A DNA stretch of 64,000 nt from Gentiana macrophylla (lineage: Eukaryota > Streptophyta > Magnoliopsida > Gentianales > Gentianaceae): the NCBI GenBank assembly GCA_026214975.1, contig CM047805.1, positions 66,503,383 through 66,567,382 of the forward strand, in the 5' to 3' direction. The notes below the pieces were generated by a model. The model did not search any database and was not told the origin of the DNA. It worked only from the letters and a program-made list of their open reading frames with translations. A program made the position numbers and the translations under genes. Shown in pieces: positions 56,403 to 64,000 of this stretch (within the stretch, counting starts at the first letter, position 1; each line of letters opens with the position of its first letter).

Positions 56403-57590
56403 TGTTATAAACATATGTATTATTAAATAAATAAAATGAGACAGAGTTAGTTTATTGCGAAATTGCCTGATACAACAATATAAAAAACCGATTTTTTTAA
56501 ATAGAGAGTGGAAAATAACAATGTTTGTCGTATTTTTCTTATAGGGGTGGTTTAAAAGGTCAAAAAAGAGAGAAAAAATAGGAATCATGACAGTAGAAAT
56601 ATAAATTGGGTGATAAGGACTTTTCATAACCCCAAATCCACTTTTTGCTGCAGTGGAACTGACCACAAATCCAATGCTTCATTATTTCACTATTTATGTG
56701 TTTTTCACAAAAATTACCTTGAAAATAACGTTGAAAAATATCAAATGAGATGTCTAAATAAAGATACGAAAAAAGGAAAAATGTGATGAAATAATTACCA
56801 TCTTTCGACAATCAGATCAAAATATATATTCGTTTTTGTACTTGTATACGAGAAAATTTAATTCACAGTGGAATAAAGATATGTCTTTTTTACCAAAAAA
56901 AAATATTACATTTTTCTCTTTGCATATGTCAATGTTCAAAATTTTTTTTTTTTTTTACAATAAACCTTTTTTTATAAAGGAGTAGATAATAAGGCAAGAA
57001 CATGTACTCCCTCCGGTTTTTTTTATATGTCGCAGAGAGAAGATTTACACATATTAAGAAAGTAATTAATATGTCTCAAATATAGTGTTGGAAATTTATT
57101 TTTGTTATTGGGGATGTAAATACTTTATTGGTAAATTTGTTTTTAGTATTGGAAATATATATTTTTTATTGGATATGTAAATATTTTATTGGTAAAGGAG
57201 GAAAAAGTAATAAATGATGCTTTGAAAAAGTACAATGACAGATAAATAAAAAAATAATAAATTTTTGAAATGTGACAGATAAAAAAAAACGGAGGGAGTA
57301 TAATTTTTTGACAAGAACGTGTTTATTTTAATCAATAAATAAAATGAGACCGGGTTACTATATTCCAAAAATGCCGACATCAATAAATAAATATGAATTG
57401 TTTTTATGAAAACAGGAAAATAATATTGTACGTCATATTGTTTTGTTATAAAGGAATAGATAACATGGTAAGAACATATGTATTATTAAAACAATAAAAC
57501 AAATGAGACAGAGTTAGTATATCCCAAAAAATGCCGACTACATCAATCAATATAAAAATATGAATTCTCTCAGAAAAGAATAAATAAATA
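56403..57590. repeat. Degenerate direct repeats upstream of the LysM gene
   Basis: A block with AAATGAGACAGAGTTAGT and ATGCCGACATCAATAAATA occurs near 56430, 57340 and 57505. Each copy is preceded by a version of CATATGTATTATTAAA or TTTAATCAATAAAT. A Stowaway-like MITE sits in one copy. The LINE also appears to have landed in one. No gene is recognised. Confidence 0.6.
57007..57298. mobile_element. Stowaway-like MITE, 292 bp
   Basis: The ends read CTCCCTCCGGTTTTTTTTAT and, in reverse complement, CTCCCTCCGTTTTTTTTTAT, giving an inverted repeat of about 25 bp. A TA dinucleotide flanks each side (57005-57006 and 57299-57300). CTCCCTCCG ends with a TA target are diagnostic of Tc1/mariner-type Stowaway MITEs in plants. 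The interior is AT-rich and non-coding. Confidence 0.95.
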
Positions 57591-57591
57591 T

Positions 57592-57822
57592 ATGATAGTT
57601 TTTTGGTACGTCAAACCTTTCACCTTATAATAAATACAAGATTGCCAAATACATTAACAAACACAAAAAAAAATGTATGAAAGTTGTTTGATATGCCAAA
57701 TCTTCACTTGATATTACCCATTACAAGCATTGCCTAATACATTAACATGAAAATATGAAAATTTGTTTGATATGTCATCATCGCCTGACGTTTAATCGGT
57801 CAATGTGTGAAATATTATCACT
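57592..57822. repeat. Three degenerate promoter repeats of about 75-80 bp
   Basis: Copies start at about 57592, 57674 and 57754 with TATGATAGTTTTTTGGTACG, TATGAAAGTTGTTTGATATG and TATGAAAATTTGTTTGATAT. The first two share GCC(A/T)AATACATTAACA near the end. The third runs into the TATA region of the LysM gene. Confidence 0.7.
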
Positions 57823-57828
57823 ATAAGA
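57820..57828 (+). promoter_or_regulatory. Probable TATA box of the LysM gene
   Basis: ACTATAAGA lies 65 bp upstream of the ATG. A CT-rich start-site-like stretch (CTTCACTCTCTCC) follows about 30 bp later. Confidence 0.5.
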
Positions 57829-57892
57829 ACAACATTGATCTTCACTCTCTCCATTATCAAAATCAAACAATTTATCATCTGCAAGAATTTAA

Positions 57893-58286
57893 ATGGCGCA
57901 TTTCAATCTCGTTTTGGTGATCTTGCTTATTTTTGCGGTGACGGTTTCTGTCAGTACTACAAGACCATCAAGTAAGATGCTTTCCATATATATCACTCTT
58001 TTTCTTCAATATGGCCTAGCTAGTTATCATTAGTACTAAAAATAAGGTTTATGCTTTTCTTTATTTTTAATATTCAGGAATTACACATGAAGCTGCATTG
58101 GACGCTGTTAATTGTGGAGAAATTTACACAGTGCAAGGAGATGAAGAAACCTGTGAGACTATTGAAAGTTTGAAGCATGTGACAGAAGACGATCTACGTC
58201 AGATGAATCCCAATTTAGATTGTGATAAAATCATGGCAGGAAATTTCTACTGTGTGAAGAGTGAACCCAAATATTTCATACTATGA
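57893..58286 (+). CDS. Small secreted LysM-domain protein, two exons
   Basis: Exon 1 is 57893-57971 and exon 2 is 58078-58286, with a GT-AG intron of 106 bp in phase 1. The joined product has 95 residues. Residues 1-20 or so form a signal peptide (MAHFNLVLVILLIFAVTVSV). The rest is one LysM-like domain: CGEIYTVQGDEETCETIESL, then LRQMNPNLDCDKIMAG and FYCV. Cys 39, 52, 75 and 85 fit the four conserved Cys of small plant LysM proteins. LysM domains bind N-acetylglucosamine polymers, so an extracellular, possibly defence-related role is plausible; the ligand cannot be told from sequence. The frame is intact with no stops. Start choice rests on the signal peptide and first ATG. It is the only convincing host gene here. 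Confidence 0.88.
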
Positions 58287-58661
58287 GGATGTCAAAGCAA
58301 GAGAATACGTATATATGTCATTTCCTTTCCTTTTTTTTTTTACTTTTAAACAAAATAACTGTGAAAAACACAAGAAATCATGGATCATGAGGACTTTGAG
58401 TTGTACTTTGTTTTGATGTATCTCTTCTATTATACTAATGGAGATTGGTATTTTGTACTTTGCTAAGAATTGCTTTTAATATGTAATATATGGTTTAGTC
58501 TTAATCTTGTTACTCTTTCAACTGTGAAACCCAAATGCCCAATCAATGACTCCTGCATGTGATGATCGAAAATATGCAGACCATTTAGACTGTACGTACC
58601 TTTTATTATTTTTTTTTTGACTAAAAGAATAACAATCCAAAATATGATTGTGATGTATATA
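58287..58661 (+). other. 3' flank of the LysM gene
   Basis: This is a T-rich 3' region without a strong AATAAA signal. The stretch from TTTACTTTTAAACAAA to TTTTGATGTATCTC (58338-58425) resembles 63908-64000. It ends at the ATATA target duplication of the copia element. Confidence 0.6.
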
Positions 58662-58907
58662 TGAAGAATTTTAACAATATATGGAGGAGAAAGAAAGCAA
58701 AATGAAAAAGGGAATTTCATATCAGGAAACCCTAATTTTAGGAGAGATACGAAGAGAGAGAAATCATACTCTCTTTCTTATTAATTCAACTCACTACTGA
58801 GTAAAGGACTTAGTTAATCCGTTTATAGTCCTTCTAAAAATAAAATACATCAGCTTTCTATTTAAGTACAGGAAATAAAATAAAATGTTTTTGTATAACT
58901 CGGAACA
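58662..58907 (-). repeat. 3' LTR of the young copia element
   Basis: On the plus strand it runs from TGAAGAATTTTAACAATA to TATAACTCGGAACA and matches 63176-63418. Confidence 0.97.
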
Positions 58908-58919
58908 CCCCCCTCAAGC
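58908..58919 (-). promoter_or_regulatory. Polypurine tract
   Basis: The minus strand reads CTTGAGGGGGG directly before the LTR. Confidence 0.9.
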
Positions 58920-59500
58920 TGGGATGGGGATATCCTTGGTATGAAAAGCCTGTAGAGCACGTTGCAGATCTGGACCATCCAAAGCCTTGGTAAAATAGTC
59001 TGCTAGCTGCTGGAAGGTAGAAATGGGGAACAACTTCACCAGCCCAGATTGCACCTTTTCGCGAACAATGTGACAATCGATCTCGATGTGTTTTTTACGC
59101 TCGTGGAACACCGGGTTGGAAGCAATGTGCATTGCACTTTGATTGTCACAGTACATAAGAATAGGCTCAAGAACATGGATTTGCAGGTCAGCCAAAAGAA
59201 ATTTGAACCTCTGAATTTCTGAAACGGTAGCTGCCATTGCCCGGTATTCACTCTCTGCTAAACTTCTGGATATTGTTGTCTGTTTTTTTGCTCTCCTGCA
59301 AGACACCAAGGAGCTACCCAGAAAGGCAATAACCAGTAACTTACCGTCTAGACTCGGGGCATCCAGCCCAATCCGAATCCGTAAAAGCTGATGGAATTAG
59401 TGAATTTTTTGCAGCATAGAACAGGCCCTGACTAGGCCGTTTCTTGATTTATTTTAGCATCTTATAGGCAGCCTGCAGATGATTCTCTGTGGGTGCGTCA
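58914..59500 (-). pseudogene. Copia RNase H of the young element
   Basis: The minus strand reads SLAESEYRAMAATVSEIQRF, YCDNQSAMHIASNPVFHERK and FQQLADYFTKALDGPDLQRA. These are the standard copia RNase H end blocks. Upstream (59310-59480), FTDSDWAGCPESRR is readable but is followed by a stop, so the domain is separated from RT by at least two breaks. Confidence 0.9.
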
Positions 59501-59505
59501 AGGAA

Positions 59506-60420
59506 CTAAATGAGTTGTTGTACATTAAACACTATATCAGGCCAAATAAATGTCAAGTAGAGCAACTTTCCAATGAGTTTCCTGTATATGGAGTTATCAG
59601 ATAGTAGTGGAGAGTCCCCATGTTGCAATGAATGTTTAGTATCCATAGGCACACAAGAAGGTTTGGTTCCTAGGAGGTCAAACTCTTGCAGCAAGTTGAT
59701 TGCATATTTTCTTTGGGAAATAATCAAACCATCTGAATTCCTTGCAACTTCCAACCCCAAAAAATACCTAAGATGGCCCAAATCTTTTATCTGAAATTGA
59801 TTGTGAAGGGAGTCTTTGACAGCATTGATTTCATGAAGATTGATGCTTGCTAAAACCACATCATCAACGTAAACTTGTAAGGCAATGAAGTTTTCTCCAT
59901 GACCTTTTGTGAAAAGACTATAATCACTCCTAGACTGAGTGAAACCTTGAGCAAGAATGGTTGTTGTGAGTTTCTCATTCCACTGACGACTAGCCTGTTT
60001 ATGTCCATATAGTGACTTTGTCAACTTACAAACAGGATTTTTTACACTGGTCTGGAAACCTTGGGGCATTTTCATATAGACTTCTTCATGGAAGTCACCA
60101 TGAAGAAAAGCTTTGTCGACATCCAATTGATGTAGATGCCAGTTGTTTGCAGCTGCTGCAGCTAACAAGATTCGGATGGTTGCCATTTTTGCTACAGGAG
60201 AAAATGTCTCCTGGTAGTCTATCCCATACAATTGGTTGTAGCCCTTGGCTACCAACCTAGCTTTGTATCTCTCTACTTGCCCATCTGGCCTATACTTTAT
60301 TTTGTAAAACCATTTACACCCTATGGCCGGTTTGTTGGGTGGCAATGACACTATTTCCCAAGTTTTGTTGGCTTCTAAGGCTTCTATCTCATTTTTCATG
60401 GCTTCTTGCCACTGAACATG
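59506..60420 (-). pseudogene. Copia reverse transcriptase of the young element
   Basis: A 297-codon open frame covers nearly the whole [62 protein letters not shown] and the intact catalytic box QVYVDDVVLAS. It ends with LLYLTFIWPDIVFNVQQLI near 59510. It is the best-preserved retrotransposon enzyme in the window. It is not joined in frame to integrase or RNase H. Confidence 0.95.
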
Positions 60421-60461
60421 CCTTACCGCCTGTGTGTAAGTAGTAGGTTCTGTTTTCTTGT

Positions 60462-61800
60462 CTACATGACAAACAAACCCTCGATAAGGATCTGTTTTGT
60501 CCTTCCTGATCTTCTAGGTTGTTCTGTTGGGACAGCTGCATTATCCTCATGTTGTTCAACAACAAAAGGCTCTGTATGTATAGGAGCTGGAGGAGGTAAT
60601 GAGTGTGTATCATCTACAGACAGGTCTAGAAGAGACACATGCAATGACACAGATGACTCAATAGTATGGTCTGAGTTTGATGACTGGTGTTCAAAGGGAA
60701 AACACCTTTCATAGAACACTACATTTCTGGAAAGGAACACATCGTGACTTTCTAAATTGTATAGCAAGTACCCTTTTGTTGTAGATGAGTGTCCAAGATA
60801 AACACAGGGGATGCTCTTAGGATCGAACTTGGATCTGCCCTGTGCTAATGTAGACGCATATGTCAAGCACCCAAAAACTTTAAACCTATGGTAGTCAGGT
60901 TCTTTTCCATACAGTCTCTCAAATGGTGTGGAGTCATTTAAAATGGGTGTGGGTGTGACATTGATCAAAGTGGTGGCATGGATCACACAATAACCCCAAA
61001 ACTTGATTGGTAAATTTGCTTGGAATTTTAGTGCCCTTTCCACATTAAGCAAGCGTTGGTGTTTTCTTTCAACTAAACCGTTATGTTGTGGTTTGTGCAC
61101 ACAGGATGTTTGGTGTATAATTCCTTGTTCATCATAAAATTGTGGCATGTCAAATTCCTTTCCATTATTTGTCCTAAGAATTTTGACATGTGTTTGAATT
61201 GAGTAGCAACATACTTACAGAAACTTTGAACAATACCTCTAGCCTCAGATTTATTATGCAGCAGATGTATCCAAGTGAACCTGCTCCAATCATCTACAAT
61301 AGTGATGAAGTATCTATGCCCCTGCATGGTATCATGCCTAGAGGGACCCCACAAATCTACATGAACAAGCTCAAAAGAAGCATCCACAACTGATGCACTT
61401 ATTGGAAAAGACAAATGTTTTTGTTTGGCTAAGGGACAAACATGACAAATGGTGTCCTTGGGTGTGCTGATGTGAGGATTCTTCTGCACAAGTTTCTTGA
61501 GTCTTTGTGCTGACAAGTGCCCTATCCTATAATGCCACATCATGTCCTCTGTAAGATGGTTAGAATTCTGGAATGACACAAGATTGCAAACTCTATTATT
61601 GGAAGCCTCCATTATGTATAGGCCACCTTTTTTATCAGCTGATCCAATCATCCCAGTTCTCTTGATCCTGGATGTAACAATGATTAGCCTCAAAGAAAAC
61701 CTTAATTTTGAGTTTTCTGTGAGTTTACTCAATGATATTAGGTTAAACTTGAACTCTGGAACACACAAAACACCCACAAGTTTCAAATTAGGCCCTAGCT
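60462..61800 (-). pseudogene. Copia pre-integrase and integrase of the young element
   Basis: The pre-integrase region reads MMWHYRIGHLSAQRLKKLVQ with CHVCPLAKQKHLSFP. The core reads FELVHVDLWGPSRHDTMQGH and YFITIVDDWSRFTW. A frame change near 61150 leads to GIIHQTSCVHKPQHNGLVER (catalytic Glu region), PFERLYGKEPDYHRFKVFGC and VYLGHSSTTKGYL. Both catalytic Asp areas and the Glu are visible, but the frameshift separates them. Confidence 0.93.
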
Positions 61801-62059
61801 GTACATTACCAACATGTGTCACTAGGATATGTCTTCCATTTGGTAGTCCTACTGAAACATTCTCAACTTTATAACAGCTTGAATACAATTGTGTATCAAA
61901 GGTTATATGGTATGTAGCACCTGAGTCTAGGATCCACTTTGTATACAAGTTACCTGTAGAAAGCTCTCTGTCAGGCACAAATGAGGCTGATAAAACAGAA
62001 GCCTGGTTGACCAAGTGTTGTGTATCTTTCTCTTTTACAACTTGCTTTTCTGATAGCAA
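61801..62059 (-). pseudogene. Copia protease of the young element
   Basis: The active-site region reads WILDSGATYHITFD (near 61935) with the DSG triplet intact. It is in one frame with the pre-integrase part. A TAA/TAG-type break near 62060-62084 separates it from gag. Confidence 0.9.
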
Positions 62060-62083
62060 CAGTTTGAATTGGCAATACTCTTG

Positions 62084-63068
62084 TTAGGTGAGGGAGACTG
62101 TAGCATTATTGTCAACTTCTGGTTGTTCAGTGGAGTTTTCAACCATGTTTACTCTTCCTCTAAGTTTGAACCCTGGGGGAAATCCATGTTTTTTGTAACA
62201 TTTGTCTTCTACATGTCCCATCATACCACAGTATGTGCATTGGGGCTTATTTCTTGACTGTCCATTAAACTTCCTCTGCCATGTTCCAGTTTTATTTCCT
62301 GGTTTTCTCCCATAATTATGTCCTCCTTGACCATTTTGATTCATGGTACCCCTACTAAACATAGCGATAGGGTCCCCAAATGTGTGAGGTTGTGGCTTAT
62401 GATGCCTCTGCCTCTCAAATTTAAGTGCTAGACCAAAAGTAACTTTGATGTTTGGAATGGGTGACATCAATAAGACATGTGACATCACTGGCTCAAAAAC
62501 CTAATGACGTATTATGTCTCATTATAACCAATGACCGTAGGAATCACTTGACAGGTGCAGCGTGGAACACATGTACACTTAGGAACAGGTCTTAGAATGC
62601 TGATTTCATCAACTAAAATCTTCATTTTGGTAAAATACTCGATGATGGAGGCTCCTCATTGCTTAGTATTGTTAAGCCATCTAGTAAATCGGATAAACGA
62701 AATGAATCTAAATTAGCGAACCTGTCTCGCAAGTCCTCCCAAACTTCTTGTGCTCCACTGATCCAGAGAAGACTCTGCGCTATAGTTTTGTCAATTGAAT
62801 TGAGAATCCAGGTAGTAACCATTGTGTCGCACTGCTCCCACACATGAAACCTAGGATCATCCGGTGGAGGTCTGGGCAACGAACCGTCTATAAACCCTAG
62901 CTTGTTCTTCATAACAAGCGACATTTTTGCAGATCTACTCCACGAGTGATAGTTTCTTCCATTTTCATCTAAAATCAATTGAACAAGGACGAGAGAAGGA
63001 CTCTCGTTGGGGTGAAGGTAGAACGGACTTGAGACGGGGATAACTTCTGCGTTTTGCTGATTCGCCAT
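62084..63068 (-). pseudogene. Copia gag (Retrotran_gag_3 type) of the young element
   Basis: The start is the ATG ending at 63068, about 100 bp inside the primer site. The N-terminal domain reads FYLHPNESPSLVLVQLILD and MSLVMKNKLGFIDGSLPRP. The second half (62084-62488) holds a complete zinc knuckle, CTYCGMMGHVEDKC. A frameshift lies between 62490 and 62620. Gag packages the element RNA. Confidence 0.92.
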
Positions 63069-63163
63069 TACCGCAACTCAGAAGCTCAAAAAAAAACTCA
63101 GAAACGAAGAGACGATGATCAGTGATACACAAAACTAAGAATCGAACGCACAACGAAGATTTT

Positions 63164-63175
63164 TCTCTGATACCA
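63164..63175 (-). promoter_or_regulatory. Primer binding site, initiator Met tRNA
   Basis: Minus-strand TGGTATCAGAGA directly follows the 5' LTR and differs from the tRNA complement only at the last base. Confidence 0.9.
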
Positions 63176-63418
63176 TGAAGAATTTTAACAATATACGGAG
63201 GAAAAAGAAAGCAAAATGAAAAAGGGAATTTGATATCAGGAAACCCTAATTTCAGGAGAGATACGAAGAGAGAGAAGTCGTACTCTCTTTCTTATTAATT
63301 CAATTCACTACTGAGTAAATGACTTAGTTAATCCTTTTATTGTCCTAAAAGTAAAATACATCAGCTTTCTATTTAAGTACAGGAAAAAAAATAAAATGTT
63401 TTTGTATAACTCGGAACA
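63176..63418 (-). repeat. 5' LTR of the young copia element
   Basis: It matches 58662-58907, including the shared CTATTTAAGTACAGGAAA. It is followed by the ATATA duplication. Confidence 0.97.
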
Positions 63419-63496
63419 ATATATACTTCAGGTGATCCTCTAATAATGAAGCCAGGAATCAATTCATGTAAATATAAGAATATGCTGAATTTTTGG

Positions 63497-63773
63497 GGGA
63501 GCTTTGCCGATCTACCACTACTTTGCCGGGCCATTTGTGCGACTACCACTCTCTTGTCGAAATACCACTCCCATTTTCGCGTTTTAGGTGTTTTTTGAAC
63601 CAAACTAAACCCTAATTGGGAAGGGGAACCCAATAGGGGAAGGGTGTCCCTTAAGATCGTGCACAAAGGTGAAAAAAACGGGAGAAAATCGCGAATCAAA
63701 ATTGGTATTTTTTGCCTTGGGTGGTATTCTCACAATTTGTTCCAGAAAGTGGTGGTAAACCAGAAAATATCCC
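63497..63773. mobile_element. MULE-type MITE, 277 bp, with exact 10-bp target duplication
   Basis: GAATTTTTGG occurs directly on both sides (63487-63496 and 63774-63783). The ends are inverted relative to each other: GGGAGCTTTGCCGATCTACC at the left and GGGATATTTTCTGGTTTACC in reverse complement at the right. Similarity continues for about 60 bp (TACCAC.ACTTT...GG, then TTGTG.GA.TACCAC). A 9-11 bp duplication with long imperfect inverted repeats fits Mutator-like MITEs. It is non-coding. Confidence 0.9.
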
Positions 63774-63783
63774 GAATTTTTGG

Positions 63784-64000
63784 ACTTGCTATTAACAATC
63801 CTGCAAAAATAATGCAACACAAATTAAAGATATTAGAATCTATTGCTCTATTCTCCTTTTCATCACAAAGATATTAGGATATCTTTTAATTTGCTCGATT
63901 CTCCTTTTTTACTTCTAAACAAATAAGTGTCAAACACAATTGTGAATCACATGTAATTCTTGGATCTGGATTTTGAATTGTATTTCGCTTTGATGCATCT
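63784..64000 (+). other. Segment resembling the LysM 3' flank
   Basis: 63908-64000 aligns with 58338-58425 (TTTTACTTCTAAACAAATAA against TTTTACTTTTAAACAAAATA; GAATTGTATTTCGCTTTGAT against GAGTTGTACTTTGTTTTGAT). No LysM exon precedes it within the window. It may be the tail of a decayed or interrupted second copy. A small direct repeat (AAAGATATTAGAAT against AAAGATATTAGGAT) lies at 63826-63880. Confidence 0.4.

Larger units (their letters stand above)
58662..63418 (-). mobile_element. Ty1/copia element, 4.76 kb, relatively young
   Basis: Short LTRs of 246 and 243 bp differ at roughly 10 sites (about 4%, counted by eye). ATATA flanks both ends (58657-58661 and 63419-63423). Gag, protease, integrase, RT and RNase H are present in the copia order on the minus strand, with only a few frame breaks. 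Gag type and RT resemble the older copia element at 10707-16065, so both belong to one broad lineage. It lies 375 bp after the LysM stop codon and reads toward the gene. Confidence 0.95.

Overview
This is nuclear DNA from a flowering plant, most likely a eudicot; I cannot name the species. It is AT-rich and dominated by plant-type LTR retrotransposons (Ty1/copia with initiator-Met tRNA primer sites, Ty3/gypsy of the Athila/Tat and chromovirus types). It also holds plant MITEs, an L1-type LINE, a nuclear copy of chloroplast ycf4 and a small intron-containing LysM gene. I see no rRNA, tRNA, CRISPR or bacterial-type operon.

Layout. 1-7480 has no recognisable gene: a possible MULE-like element with a minisatellite (111-1135), a possible hAT-type MITE (2231-2605), an LTR-like remnant (about 3226-3960), and a possible Helitron-like body (about 4427-7158) carrying a 236-bp composite tandem repeat, between two long TA microsatellites. 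7481-17287 is a decayed minus-strand gypsy element with gag but no pol. Its gag is split by a minus-strand copia element (10707-16065), whose integrase is in turn split by a 234-bp hAT MITE. 17288-19991 is the 5' part of a plus-strand copia element (LTR, primer site, gag), cut by a minus-strand Athila/Tat-like gypsy element (19992-25635: LTR, integrase, RNase H, RT). A truncated LTR of a related family follows (25636-27027).

28072-42186 is a very long minus-strand Sirevirus-like copia element with 1.85-kb LTRs and a long extra coding region after RNase H. It carries a solo gypsy LTR (36116-37855) between protease and integrase. It sits inside a plus-strand chromovirus, whose integrase pieces and 3' LTR appear at 42187-42436 and 50767-53630. 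The same chromovirus also received a plus-strand Athila-like element (42437-50766, perfect TATCC target duplication). That element has lost all of pol and carries plastid DNA inside its accessory frame.

53631-57890 holds an L1-type LINE 3' end split by an LTR-element fragment, degenerate direct repeats and a clean Stowaway-like MITE. The only convincing host gene is a two-exon gene for a 95-residue secreted LysM-domain protein (57893-58286). A fairly young copia element (58662-63418, about 4% LTR divergence, ATATA target duplication) lies 375 bp downstream, followed by a MULE-type MITE (63497-63773) and a stretch resembling the 3' flank of the LysM gene.

Every transposon coding region seen here carries stops, frameshifts or lost catalytic residues, so I expect none to be autonomous. 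The insertions give a relative order of events. I found no convincing new gene system. The observations most worth following are paired GTTTACC boxes at a fixed place upstream of the LTR TATA boxes in related gypsy families, an antisense reading frame shared by two of those elements, the chloroplast insert, and the repeat-bearing promoter of the LysM gene.
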